The notes below the pieces were generated by a model. It saw only the letters and a program-made list of their open reading frames with translations, was not told where the DNA came from and did not search any database. Below are positions 9,442 to 18,920 of a stretch of DNA of 29,999 bases, one piece after another. This DNA comes from Chara braunii (Eukaryota > Streptophyta > Charophyceae > Charales > Characeae): NCBI GenBank assembly GCA_003427395.1, contig BFEA01000005.1, positions 6,517,813-6,547,811 on the forward strand. The letters run 5' to 3'. Made by a program: the position numbers and the translations under genes. Every line of letters starts with the position of its first letter. Position 1 is the first letter of the stretch.

Positions 9442-9933
9442 CTTGGTGACATTTGGATCCAGACTTGATATTGGACTTCAGACATTTTGACGGGCGATTA
9501 TTTGGGACTTGTAACGAAGACTTGGTGTTGACGACTTTCCCATCTCCCCCCTCCTCTTCTTCGTGTGTTTCCCTCCTCTTCGTCTGTGCATGATCTGGAC
9601 CTGGCGCCTTCCTCCTATGTATAGCGCCAGGATCCCTTCACACTTTGTGATGAGAATGATGTATGTTGGGTCTGCGTCGCAACATTGATTGGGCTAGTCA
9701 TTGGTATTCTAGCATTCTGCTACGCTATCTTGCACTACGTGATAGAGGTCAGTTTCGGTCAGGTCAGGATTGTATCTAAGTCTTCCCTGCGCTATAAAGC
9801 ACCATGTTTGTATGTATCAGAATGTAAATTGCTTGTTGAGATTCTACTTGCACTGCATTGTCCATTCAGTCCTTTTCATCACATTGTGGATCCTCGGGTT
9901 TTATATGTACATCGCCCAACTGGGCATGTAACA

Positions 9934-10436
9934 TCATTATGATCATCGAAACTCATCACCACTGACTATCTCACCCCCTGCATTGTGGATAAGATCCTGT
10001 CAATTCCTCAGATCTACGTGATTCCTTTTATCACTACATGCTCCATTGCCAGATTCATCTATTTTACCATTACGACTGACTATTTCACCTTTCAAACTGT
10101 GGAAGCCATGCTCTGTAATCTTCAGATCGGCATCATTCTTTTGGTAAGTCCATACTCCCTCGCCACATTTGTCATGTTCACCAATACCGCTTTCGTCCCC
10201 ACAAATGTATCGATCTTGAAGACTCTCTTGTTGACCTTCCTGATAATCTTCTCCACGATGTTCACCCTTTTCACAGTTCTCCACCTGACTTATCTTTGTT
10301 TCATTCTTTTCCATGCCCCCAGCTTCAAACAGGGCTTTCTCTCTCAATACCTCACCCTCACCATTTTCAGGCCCATTATCCTGATGGCACTGGCTTAGCA
10401 CACAGGCCCATCTTAGCTCACATCCGCAGTTCCAGT
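9934..10436. other. Unassigned sequence downstream of LTR
   Basis: The plus strand is open from 9985 to 10398 with a very hydrophobic, Phe/Leu/Thr-rich translation, while the minus strand is open from 10521 to 10000 with a Glu/Gly/Lys-rich one. Neither shows a family signature. A strand pair of this kind is what a biased (CTT/GAA-like) composition produces, so I assign no gene. Confidence 0.35.
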
Positions 10437-10566
10437 GCCCCACGTTTAACTCCATAGGAAACTTGCTGTCGTAGCCGCGTTCGTCGAAGTTTAGCTTTCG
10501 TCGCCCCACGTTTAACTCCATAGGAAACTTGCCACCGTAGTCGTGTTCGTCGAAGCTTAGCTTTCG
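10437..10566 (-). repeat. 65-bp tandem repeat (2 copies)
   Basis: Units start at 10437 and 10502 (GCCCCACGTTTAACTCCATA followed by GGAAACTTGC and later TTCGTCGAAG(T/C)TTAGCTTTCGT). If read on the minus strand they encode a repeated MELNVG-type peptide, but 65 is not a multiple of 3, so the reading frame changes between units. Confidence 0.9.
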
Positions 10567-11199
10567 TTAGTATCCAGAAGCTCTCTAGAAAACTCCAAGC
10601 TCTTCTCAACTTCAACTCGGCCTTCATCTGCTGGAAGTAAGCATTCACCTGCACGGGATCGTCTGCTGATGACTCGGTCTCTAGTAGAGCCAAAGGCTTC
10701 CTTGTCGTCTTGTGTGGGCCCTGCCTTTGTATCTTGTCCGAATCGAATCTTGATATCCATCTCTGCGGCGAGCAGGTATCCTCCCGCTTCTCCACCAGTC
10801 TTAGGTAAGGGCGTCCCGTAGTGAGAACAACCCAAAAAAAAAAGACAGAACCTAGCGCCCTTCCTCGTATTCACAAATGTAGTGAATCTAGCCTCTAACA
10901 TCTGGTAGATGCACCAACAGGTTCCATAGGAAGCCCACTGCCAAAGCATTGTCCTTCGGTTCAGTGTATTCGTAAGTGTTCAATAGTTCCACGCAGTCTT
11001 GCACAAAACAGTTCTCCTTTGTCCGATACAACCCCGCCTCTCCTCCCCAAACCCTGGGACAAGTCCTTATCACAAAGTGCTCGAGTTCACGTTGAAACTC
11101 GACGGCTATGTGACACTTCTCTCCCATGCTAAGCGCCCTGGTATATGGCGTGTGAACTCTGCATTCTACAAAACGAAACCCTAATCGCGCATGTAGCAC
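10567..11199 (-). other. Coding-like minus-strand region, unknown
   Basis: Minus-strand open frames at 11199-10888 (containing CHIAVEFQRELEHFVIRTCPR and FVQDCVELLNTYEYTEP) and 10949-10557 (containing LAAEMDIKIRFGQDTKAG) have mixed, protein-like composition and adjoin each other after a frame change near 10890. I do not recognise them. They could be a fragment of the gypsy element that reads in the same direction (gag at 11.4-13.3 kb), a captured host exon, or chance. No splice sites were resolved. Confidence 0.25.
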
Positions 11200-11426
11200 A
11201 AAAGCAGAGTGTTACAGGGGCGGCTTCCCGCTTCGTCCCTTTTCCCTTCCTCTTTCAAAGATCAATGAAAACAACTTTTGCCTGCAGGGCTTGGCGAAAT
11301 TTCCAACCAAATTCTAGAAAAAAAAACAATGGCGGTACTACAGGCTTTTGAAAAGTTCTACCCTAAAGCTTGTTGTATAATGTACGTATGTTGAATTTGA
11401 CTGATTAGGCACCTTACCTTTATCTT
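11200..11426. other. No gene seen
   Basis: Sequence between the unknown minus-strand region and the gag C-terminus. The minus-strand translation is broken and no protease or RT signature follows the gag, so the pol of that element appears to be lost here. Confidence 0.4.
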
Positions 11427-11465
11427 GGTCTAAACCCTTCGACTCAGTAGGAGCAGATGTTACTC

Positions 11466-12542
11466 CTATTGGCTGCTCATTTTTGGGTTTTGAATAAGTG
11501 GGCACCCGGCTATAGCGTGCCCCACGGTGCACTTGAGGCACTGGTGATTGTCCATTTTGGATTGCCACTCCCCCCAAGTCATGTTCATTTTTTCCCAGGG
11601 TCTCCCGAATGCGATGTCGGGATGCTCGGGAAACGAGCGTGGCGTCTTCTTCTTCTTCCACTGACTTTGGCCTCCCCTGTTGGCCATTACGGCAGCGACG
11701 TCACCCTTCCCGGACTCGCTGCCGCCATTACCTCCTCCTCCCTCAGACTCGTCGAGGGGTAACTTCTCTATGGTCTCATCGTCAAATAGCACAAGCATAT
11801 GGTCTTGACGCTTTTGCCGCCAAAGGATCCGCTTGCCGTACCCACCAACCGGTCCTGATTTGACTACCGAAGCGTACGTACCTTTGACTTGCGTGGTCAT
11901 CTGCTCTCTTTGCAAAGCAAGATCACGGAACTGTCGATAATTGTACTTACCAGACTTTGACTCTGCCACGAGCTGTCCACGAATGGGCTCGGGCAATGCT
12001 CGTGAGTAAATGTACAAGATCTGGTTATCCTGCAAATTCAACCCAGGTACCTGCAAAAGACGATCAACTTCACGAAACAACGCATCCATTGAACTCCAAC
12101 GTTTCTGGCCGATGGTGGTGAGTTCGTCGAAGGCCTTATCAGTCGCCGTCTTGTCGAGAAATCTCTCCTTTATCTTTTGGAGAAACTGTCTCAACATCAG
12201 GGTCTTTGCCCACTTACCAATATCCTCGAAGCCAACAGCATTAGCTTCGGCCAGCATCCACTCCTTAGCCACTCCTCCCAAACACAACGTGGAGATAGCG
12301 ACCTGACTCTCGGGCTCAACGGATGTTGTTCAGACGTAGGTCTGGATTTCCGCAATCCACAACAAGAAGTTTTTTTCCTTCTTGTTGTTGTACGTAAATG
12401 GCAGTTTCATTTTAACCTTTTCTTTCTTCTTTGGTTTATCCGCTTCCTTCACCGGTTCTTCTTTCTTTTCGGTGGGTGATTCCTTCTTCTCAACTCGTCT
12501 CTCAGGTTCTTTCTTAGAACCTTCGGGTTTCTCGGGTGTCAC
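11466..12542 (-). pseudogene. Retrotransposon Gag, central and zinc-knuckle part
   Basis: The minus-strand frame opens with a charged Lys/Glu/Pro-rich hinge, then MKLPFTYNNKKEKNFLLWIAEIQTYV. It has TGA at 12330-12332 and continues in the same frame with LCLGGVAKEWMLAEANAVGF, FLQKIKERFLD, ALFREVDRLLQVPGLNLQDN and IYSRALPEPIRGQLV, the capsid-like Retrotrans_gag pattern (WxxxF/L...YxxxxxxLPxxI). A Gly-rich spacer precedes CLKCTVGHAIAGC near 11500, a CCHC knuckle with one residue fewer than the usual CX2CX4HX4C. Gag would package the RNA into virus-like particles. The in-frame stop and the altered knuckle indicate decay. Confidence 0.85.
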
Positions 12543-13342
12543 TCATTTCATTGCATCCTTCATTAATTTATATTGGGGTTCCTTCTTGTCTTCTCCCCCC
12601 TTGGCCACCTCCTCACACACCACCTTTTCTTTTCCTTCGTCATTCTGATTATTGTCTCCATAGCGGCGACGTTACGATCAATCTTCTTCTCGAGATGAAC
12701 GGGGTAGACCATAATAGACTGAAGAATAGATGCAACCTCACTACCTGCTTCTTCGTAATTAAACTTGCCTCAATTCATTTATCACTCTTTCTTCTTGTTG
12801 TTGTTGTTCTTTCAGTCTCCGGTATTCTTCAATCTTCCTTCTCTCTTCTCTTAATGTATTATCTAGTTGTCTGACGTTTTCCTCCATTGTTTCCACAGAC
12901 AATTGTAGTTCCTTTCTTTCTTCCCTTTCTTCCTTCTTTTCTTATTTCTTTTCTGGTCCATCTTTTCAAAGCTCTCGGCGACATATTGATAAAGGATCAA
13001 TATGAGGTCTTCGACCCTCGTACCTGTTTCCATCATCTGAACGGCAGTCTCAACGGCCTGCAGATCTCTTTCTGCATCACGAAGATTGATCTTTCCGTGA
13101 ACGTGCCGTTCAACATCTTGACTGGCACTGTGTAGCTCACCAAGAAGCTGGCGAAGAAGGCCGACCAAAGTCTGCCTCCTTGCATCAATCTGACCACGGG
13201 TTTTCAATTCCACTCCCTCCTCATCGGCAAAGACGGTAAGAGGAATGAGGAAGAAAAGAAGCAGTATGAACCGAGTCAAAATAGAGGCACGCAGACATTT
13301 CCAGAGAGAACTCATTTTGCCAAATGTGCAGATGCCGCACAA
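12543..13342 (-). pseudogene. Gag N-terminal coiled-coil region, frameshifted
   Basis: The frame from 13342 starts at M (a second M follows within ten residues), then has a hydrophobic stretch ILTRFILLLFFLIPLTVFA before a charged, helical section (LLRQLLGELHSASQDVERHV, INLRDAERDLQAVETAVQMM). It runs to a stop at 12863-12865. In another frame the coil continues as VRQLDNTLREERRKIEEYRR and LKEQQQQEER, then EKKIDRNVAAMETIIRM. The coiled-coil plus downstream Gag capsid fits the long N-terminal region of plant gypsy Gag proteins. The hydrophobic leader looks like a signal peptide or membrane anchor, unusual for Gag. At least two frameshifts separate this part from the capsid frame. Confidence 0.65.
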
Positions 13343-14139
13343 TAAATAAAATTAAAAACAAAAATAAATTCCACGACGCACGCAACTTTACAGCAGAAAT
13401 TAATCAAATCAAATACAAAGAAACAGATGTTTTACTAAGTCTAACTTCGTTGTCTGTTCTTTCTATGTGATGACGTTCTACAACATGTGTACAGGTACCA
13501 CAGCCACGACCGGTGTGATCAAAACAACAACACACAGGTGAGTATGCAAGGACACCACAGAACAACCAACATGTGAGTAAAACCAACACTCCAACACAAT
13601 CAATTATTAGCTTCCTCTCTTATGGATGTACTATCTGCAGCAACCAAACACATCACACACTCAACACCTCACTCAGCCACGCAGGCCACGTGTCACCCCT
13701 GGAATGCCAACACAGCAACTCAATGGAGTCTACCACGTCAGCACATCAAGAACCCGGAGGGTGGACAAGGGGGATGCCACGTCAACAATGTGTGCCTGCA
13801 CTCGCATGCCACATCAGCAGGTACTCACGACACAGGTACGTGCCACGTCAGTCCATGCCCTGCCAAAATACCACGTCAGCAGTCCAATTCACACACTTTA
13901 TCTATCTGGATCGACACCACGTCAGCCTGTTGCCAACGAAGCTCTCGCCGGTGTCTTCAATGCAGCTACGTCATCATCTTCAAGGGACGGCTGCTCACAA
14001 GTGCATTACTGCAATGTCTAGACTTGCGGTATGACCGCGCGCGTTAAAAAACACGTTTCATTTTGCACATGCGACACCTCCCACTTACCTGGGTGCCACG
14101 TCAGCATCTGACAGCAGACAACAGATCACGATGGAAAAG
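13343..14139 (-). promoter_or_regulatory. Leader of family 2 with six CCACGTCA sites
   Basis: Untranslated leader between PBS and gag. Exact CCACGTCA (TGACGTGG on the element's sense strand) occurs at 13733, 13778, 13843, 13871, 13917 and 14096, mostly within CCACGTCAGC, with variants such as CCACATCAGC at 13809. TGACGTGG is a G/C-hybrid box bound by plant bZIP factors in well-studied promoters; any binding here is inference. The spacing is irregular (28-179 bp), unlike the 13-bp array at 20288. Plus-strand open frames across this stretch look like by-products of the biased composition. Confidence 0.6.
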
Positions 14140-14154
14140 TTGGCTCTGATACCA
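14140..14154 (-). promoter_or_regulatory. Primer binding site (initiator tRNA-Met), family 2
   Basis: The minus strand reads TGGTATCAGAGCCAA, the standard plant LTR-retrotransposon PBS complementary to the 3' end of initiator tRNA-Met. It lies 3 bp from the LTR edge at 14158. It fixes both orientation and LTR boundary. Confidence 0.95.
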
Positions 14155-14157
14155 AAT

Positions 14158-14570
14158 TGTAATGAACCCAGTCTGACAGATACTCAAAAGTCGTCAAATA
14201 CCTGTAGAGTCAGTATCTGCAGCACAATCTCGAATTCGTGAAGAAATATATCAATCAGTATCTCATTATCATCAATAGAAGGGAGTGGAGGGGGAACAGA
14301 CAAAGGAGAAGATGAAGAATCACACAATAATCCCTGTTGGACCCTCTCCTTCTTCGGGCTTCTCCCCTCTTCACATCAACAATGATAATAAGTATATTCC
14401 TGATCACACACGGAAGTGCCACATGGTACTCAATCTCACGAAGACCAAGAAGACATTGCAGATTCCAGTATCGACTTCAAAACCAGGTGAGTACCCGTTC
14501 TCCCTCAACCATAGATCCCAATCTTCCTCCTTCCTTGCAGCCAGTCACCTCATGTAGACAGCGTGGACAA
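14158..14570 (-). repeat. 5' LTR of family 2, inner edge certain, outer end unknown
   Basis: The plus-strand start TGTAATGAACCC is the complement of an LTR end ...TTCATTACA adjoining the PBS. Following sequence is non-coding and contains CT- and GA-rich segments. I could not find the opposite terminus. The end given is where the 34-bp minisatellite zone starts and is only a guess. The LTR is probably truncated or runs into the minisatellite. Confidence 0.5.
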
Positions 14571-14790
14571 TGCCACGTCAACTATTGAAACAGGTGGCAG
14601 TAGCCACATCATTAATGTAGACCAGTAGCAGCGCTACATCAGTTTGTCACGTAGACCAGAGGCAGCGCCACATCAGCATGCCACGTAGACCATAGGCAGC
14701 GCCACATCAGCATGCCGCGTAGACCATAGGCAGCGCCACATCAGCATGCCACGTAGACCAGAGGCAGCGCCGCATCAGCATGGCATGGCA
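14571..14790. repeat. 34-bp minisatellite with CCACATCAGCATGCCACGTAG units
   Basis: Units begin at 14633, 14667, 14701, 14735 and 14769, exactly 34 bp apart, with a diverged first unit at 14603. The consensus reads GCCACATCAGCATGCCACGT then AGACCATAGGCAGC. An exact CCACGTCA is at 14573 just before the array. The unit carries the same CCAC(A/G)T core as the leader repeats, so the array may have expanded from them. Confidence 0.92.
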
Positions 14791-15129
14791 CACTGAAGAA
14801 GCGCCGGCTTGCTGCCTCCACAGCATAGCAAGACTGAATGCTTGACTTACTCGAGGTCAACCTTAAGTAACAGATGTCGAGGCTGTCTGGCCTCGGGTAA
14901 TTTTCCCACAGTCGTCCAGATTGAATCACAGCTGAGGGCCCGGATTGTTCAGTTGCAGACTTCTCCCTTGGACCTGATGCTGTCTGGGTACCTGCATACA
15001 AACAAGTGTGTGTGTTTGACCTGCGGCCTGGGCTAGGTACCTTTGGACCTTGACTGTTGGAATTTCCGACAGTTGACTTTGTCAACTGAGCCTCGTCCAG
15101 GCCCTGAGTCTTGACTGGGGTCTTTTTCC
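14791..15129. other. Unassigned sequence between minisatellite and LINE
   Basis: No gene recognised. The minus strand is open from 15085 to 14741 but the translation is Ser/Pro/Thr-rich with no signature. This stretch lies just past the point where the LINE RT breaks off, so it is sequence into which the LINE was inserted or with which it recombined. Confidence 0.35.
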
Positions 15130-15850
15130 CCCTTTTCGGCCTGCGTCTCGGTTTCAGCGAGGCTTACTACATGGGTTATTACAAATGATGCAATTGCCTC
15201 CATGATGAATAGGAAGATGGGGGCTGCCAGCGGGTCTCCGTGTCTAACTGACCTCAACATCTGACCATTAAATTGGACCTGGTTGTCGACGTCGTTGTAC
15301 AGCACCCGGATCCATTTGCGAAAGTTGGGGCCTACCCCCATCTTCGCCATACATTGTTGCAGAAAGCTCCAGTTAACTTGGTTGTACGCCTTCTCGAAGC
15401 CGAAGAAGAGTATGGCTGCGTTAATCCTCTTGTCTGTGATGTATTTGACTGACTCCGACAGCGTCATGACGTTATCCAGGATGAAGCGTCCCGGGATGAA
15501 TCCTGTTTGGTCAAGATGGAAGCATCCACTGGTTTCTCAATCGATTGGGTAGAGCCTTGGCCACTATCTTGTGAGTTAGTGTCCGATGAGTAATCGGCCG
15601 GTAATTCTTGATGTCCTTGGGGTGGCCCTTTTTGTATAGAAGCGTCACAATACCTATTGCCAGGTCTGGCCTGAGCCCCTCCTCTTGCCATGCTTGGTTC
15701 AGGTAGTTTTCGTGCTTTCCTCCCAGAATGGGCCAGTACTCTAGCCAAAATTCCATTGTGAAGCCGTCTCTGCCTGGCGTCTTGTTGGGGGCCATGGATT
15801 GGAGGGCTTCCTTCAGCTCCTTCTGGGAGAGAGGGGCGTCCAGCATTTCG
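15130..15850 (-). pseudogene. LINE reverse transcriptase, truncated before YADD
   Basis: Minus strand: APLSQKELKEALQSMAPNKTPGRDGFTMEFW, LGIVTLLYKKG-type segment (AIGIVTLLYKKGHPKDIKNYRPIT broken into ALPNRL), the early RT motifs of non-LTR elements. After a frame change near 15490: ILFFGFEKAYNQVNWSFL, where the family has FxDFEKAYDxV, so the catalytic Asp is Asn. Then MGVGPNFRKWI and SVRHGDPLAAPIFLFIMEAI (RQGCPLSP motif). Sequence homology stops near 15130, before the FADD/YADD box. The element would have used target-primed reverse transcription; this copy is dead by truncation, frameshift and substitution. Confidence 0.88.
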
Positions 15851-16440
15851 CCTGTTCCCTCTCCACCTTGCAGTCGAGGTATGCCAAGAACTTTGTTCTT
15901 ACTTCCTTGAGTTGGTGCGCTGGGTACTCTCTTTCTGTCGACGTGTATAATTTGCTGTAGAAATTGAGAGTCACCGCTACCACCTCCTCTGGGTCTGATG
16001 CCACTCCTTGTGGGCCCTCCAGCTGTTCGATCGCTGCATTTCGCCCTTTTCTTTTAATCTTTTGAAAAATATATTTTGTCATTCTTTCTCCCTCCACCCA
16101 TTCCTTCACCCATGCTCGCAACTGCAGTCCCCGTGTCCTCCAACTCGCCCAGTCTCCAAATTCTTCCCTGGCTGCCTCCATTACCTTCTCATACAGCTCC
16201 ACTCCTGGGTTACTGATTCGGTTCCTCTCTGCTATACGCAGTGCTCACGGTAGTTCTACCTCCTGTACTGAGTGTTCGGCTGCTTACCGTCTGGATACTG
16301 TTGCTGTCGCTCCTGACAGAGCCTCAATTAAATCTGTAAATGCCTGTGTTGTTGGATTGTGTGCCAGGCACACTTGTAGTAAGGCCTGCCTCAGTTCAGG
16401 AGTTGCCACAAGTTATTCACCTTGTAAAAGCTTCTACCTC
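15851..16440 (-). pseudogene. LINE ORF2 linker between endonuclease and RT
   Basis: Contains ELYEKVMEAAREEFGDWASW, WVEGERMTKYIFQKIKRKGR and EVVAVTLNFYSKLYTS, the helical connector typical of plant LINE ORF2 (with 'F...Y..LYT' just before RT). Frames change at about 16205 and again near 15870. No separate catalytic function. Confidence 0.75.
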
Positions 16441-17302
16441 TCTGGATCTGTTTGTCAGTGGTGAGGTTGAGGAAGATAGGTTTGTGTAGTATCGCAGGTC
16501 CCCTATTGTGGCCGAGTGTAGTGTTCCTATCATATCTTGAGATATTAGGAAGTAATCTATCCTGGAAGTGGAGATGTGCTGGCTGCGGTTCTTTTTGTAG
16601 AAGGTGAACCGTTTTTCATCTGGCCGTTGCAGCGTATATGGGTTGATGAGGTCCCAAGTTGTCATGAGATTGGGGAGGGCTTCATCCCCAACCGTTCCTA
16701 CCCCTAACCATCCCCTGACATTCTATTTTTAAGCAGTTCCAAGGCGGCATTCCAGTCCCTGGCTAATATGAGGTGTCTCGCCCGTTTGATGTGGGCCTGT
16801 ACCGTGTCTATCGTGGTGGACCGGTGCTGTCCTGCATTAGGACAATAAACTGAGAACAGCAAGAACTGCTCTTCTTGGTAAACAAAGTTGAGTTTCACCC
16901 ATCGCCCTTCGCCCTCATCCGTCCTAACCTCTTGAAGCACTATTTTGTTTGCCGCTTGAGACCGCTTATTCTGCAGGATTGTTACCTTGGCTGAATGAGG
17001 CCGTCCTGCTGTTGCCCAAAAACTTGTCTTGACCCACCGGAGTTGCTTGAGGATGCAGCTCTGAGTGTGCTGGTGCTCCAGCGAGTCTGTCAGATGTGTT
17101 TCCTGTATGCAGAAGCAGTCTGGGGGGTTCTTACCAAACCAGTCAGAATATTACGGACATTATGGCATTTGTCCTGGTTTTCCAGGGTCGGCACCATTCC
17201 GTTGATGTTCCAAGACACTACCCTCAGGTCCGGCTCTCGTCTGCTTGGTGTGATCATTACCCTTCTGCGCTTGTCCGGTTCTTCTCTTAGGAGGTTCTCC
17301 AT
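16441..17302 (-). pseudogene. LINE apurinic-like endonuclease (EEP family), decayed
   Basis: Minus strand in order: LRVVSWNINGM at about 17240 (the N-terminal WNxxG motif), CIQETHL near 17095 in another frame (catalytic QETHL), FSVYCPNAG near 16850, LARDWNAALE near 16755 (GDWN motif with Gly replaced by Arg), RIDYFLISQDM near 16575, and KPIFLNLT near 16480 where SDHxPI would be. This is the exonuclease-endonuclease-phosphatase fold that nicks target DNA to prime reverse transcription. The motifs sit in at least three frames, with stops between them. Stretches such as TSTGPPR are noise from shifted frames. Confidence 0.85.
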
Positions 17303-17369
17303 TAGGTTATGCTATCTTCTGTTTACTGATTTTATCAGATTTTTTATTTTCAAACAAATTCATAAAACA

Positions 17370-17822
17370 TCCGGAACAGAAGCATGTTGTACAAATTGCA
17401 AAGAAAGCAATGGCTTTTTTTTTTTTTTTAGTTCGATGGCGCCAATCTCTTCGTGGGGAGCTGCACCTGCCGGAAACCGGGTCCAGCGTCCCTCAGAACA
17501 ACCGATATTCAACAGAGACAAAAGTTCAAAACTTTTCATGTAGCCAGTTCGGAATCTTCGGATAGAGCACATAGACCTCTTCACCTATTCAGGCGCCAGA
17601 CCAGATAGACCTCTTCACCTATTCAGGCGCCAGATGCTTAGTTCTACAATAGCCTGTGGAAATCCAGGGAACAAACTGGCAGATGAAATCAAGTAGGATC
17701 ATTGTAGTTGCCACTTGGCTTCTTCAGGAAGATCTCATTGTCCTAGAGCCCAATCTCTCTTTCACTCGTAGGTGCAGAGCAGGGAGCCGAGGCATCCTCT
17801 GTCTCTGTCTCTGTCTCTGTCT
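17370..17822 (-). repeat. LINE-associated segment, right inverted copy
   Basis: Reverse complement of 67-499, with the same 34-bp tandem pair and the internal A-run (T-run here at about 17416-17430). It continues into ATGAATTTGTTTGAAAATAA towards the endonuclease, whereas the left copy is cut at that point by a retroposon. The outer end gives way to (CT)n. It lies upstream of the LINE coding region in the LINE's own direction. Confidence 0.75.
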
Positions 17823-17825
17823 CTG

Positions 17826-17902
<77 letters not shown>
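17823..17902. repeat. (CT)n microsatellite at gap edge
   Basis: CT run preceded by (CTGTCT)n. It ends at the N gap, so the assembler very likely stopped in the simple repeat and the true length is unknown. Confidence 0.95.
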
Positions 17903-18429
17903 NNNNNNNNNNNNNNNNNNNNNNNNNNNNNNNNNNNNNNNNNNNNNNNNNNNNNNNNNNNNNNNNNNNNNNNNNNNNNNNNNNNNNNNNNNNNNNNNNN
18001 NNNNNNNNNNNNNNNNNNNNNNNNNNNNNNNNNNNNNNNNNNNNNNNNNNNNNNNNNNNNNNNNNNNNNNNNNNNNNNNNNNNNNNNNNNNNNNNNNNNN
18101 NNNNNNNNNNNNNNNNNNNNNNNNNNNNNNNNNNNNNNNNNNNNNNNNNNNNNNNNNNNNNNNNNNNNNNNNNNNNNNNNNNNNNNNNNNNNNNNNNNNN
18201 NNNNNNNNNNNNNNNNNNNNNNNNNNNNNNNNNNNNNNNNNNNNNNNNNNNNNNNNNNNNNNNNNNNNNNNNNNNNNNNNNNNNNNNNNNNNNNNNNNNN
18301 NNNNNNNNNNNNNNNNNNNNNNNNNNNNNNNNNNNNNNNNNNNNNNNNNNNNNNNNNNNNNNNNNNNNNNNNNNNNNNNNNNNNNNNNNNNNNNNNNNNN
18401 NNNNNNNNNNNNNNNNNNNNNNNNNNNNN
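17903..18429. other. Assembly gap (527 N)
   Basis: Unresolved bases. By alignment with the complete LTR at 8611-9933, about 403 bp of LTR (TG end to the equivalent of 9013) should lie in or be missing from this gap, together with the rest of the CT tract. Confidence 0.99.
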
Positions 18430-18827
18430 GGCAGGTAGTTCCTAGGTACTTCCCAGGCACTTCACGTGCAGTTCAGGAGGCAGGAGGTAGTCTTCAGGAT
18501 TCGGCAGCAGCACTCTGGAGGAGCGCTGTAGGAGTAGTAGTAGCGTTAGTCTTCAGCGCTGGGCGCTAGTAGCGTTAGCTGTAGTCTTCAGCGCTGGGCG
18601 CCATAGCAGCTAGAGTAGTACTATAGAGAGAGAGATTGGGCGGAGGCCAGAGGGACTTACCTGCAGCGCCATCGCTCCAGCTTCACCTTCGAGGTACCTG
18701 CAGCACAGCGCCACCTTCACAGGTTAATACCTGGCATATGAGAGAGAGAGAGTTCTTCTTCTTCCTCTTCTCAGTCCATCATCTCCATCTCAACCTCTCG
18801 CTACCTGAGTTTACTGCATCAGCAGAC

Positions 18828-18830
<3 letters not shown>

Positions 18831-18881
<51 letters not shown>
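18831..18881. repeat. (GA)n tract in LTR, expanded
   Basis: About 51 bp of GA against about 21 bp at the same LTR position in the other copy. Confidence 0.95.
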
Positions 18882-18886
<5 letters not shown>

Positions 18887-18920
18887 TGACATTTGGATCC
18901 AGACTCGACATTGGACTTCA

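Larger units (their letters stand above)
3513..9933 (+). mobile_element. Ty3/gypsy LTR retrotransposon, 3' half, family 1
   Basis: In plus-strand order: protease, reverse transcriptase, RNase H, (solo LTR insertion 5947-7210), integrase, chromodomain-like tail, polypurine tract and 3' LTR. Protease-RT-RH-integrase is the diagnostic Ty3/gypsy (Metaviridae) order. The gag gene, primer binding site and 5' LTR are absent upstream. The matching 5' half of the same family (LTR nearly identical where both exist) lies at 18430-21264 on the same strand. The element has several stops and at least three frameshifts, so it is not autonomous. Confidence 0.93.
8611..9933 (+). repeat. 3' LTR of gypsy family 1 (1323 bp, complete)
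   Basis: It starts TGTTACATG and ends CATGTAACA, perfect 9-bp inverted termini. A polypurine tract precedes it. From 9014 onward it aligns closely to 18430-19531, the LTR of a second copy. Once the 114-bp insertion is removed, the length difference of 68 bp is explained by a longer (GA)n (30 bp) and two extra 19-bp units (38 bp) in the other copy. Internal features are 46-bp tandem repeats, a TATA-like box and a GA tract. No 5' partner LTR or target duplication is visible on the left, consistent with 5' loss. Confidence 0.95.
11427..14157 (-). mobile_element. Ty3/gypsy element, 5' part, family 2 (minus strand)
   Basis: Reading on the minus strand: LTR edge at 14158, primer binding site 14140-14154, a leader of about 800 bp with CCACGTCA repeats, then gag 13342-11466. 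No protease, RT or integrase follows in this orientation, so this is a truncated element. Its LTR terminus (TTCATTACA next to the PBS) differs from those of the other two LTR families in this window. Confidence 0.78.

Noticed and set aside
8611-9933. LTR open frame 9685-9942 as a gene
   Set aside because: It lies wholly inside the LTR and is repeated at 19283-19576 in the other LTR; nothing beyond LTR conservation supports it.
9985-10398. 137-residue hydrophobic, multi-membrane-like protein on the plus strand
   Set aside because: Its composition mirrors a Glu/Lys-rich frame on the other strand and has no family signature or clear context, so it is probably a compositional artefact.
13573-14047. 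Three overlapping plus-strand open frames of 131-153 codons
   Set aside because: All three frames are open together in the CA-rich leader antisense to the gag, as expected from low stop density in biased sequence, and translations are His/Thr/Ser-rich without motifs.
14603-14790. CRISPR array
   Set aside because: The 34-bp units are contiguous tandem copies with no unique spacers, in eukaryotic DNA.
17656-18569. Long open frames through the CT tract and N gap
   Set aside because: They consist of dinucleotide-encoded Leu-Ser or Arg-Glu repeats and undefined residues, so there is no coding evidence.
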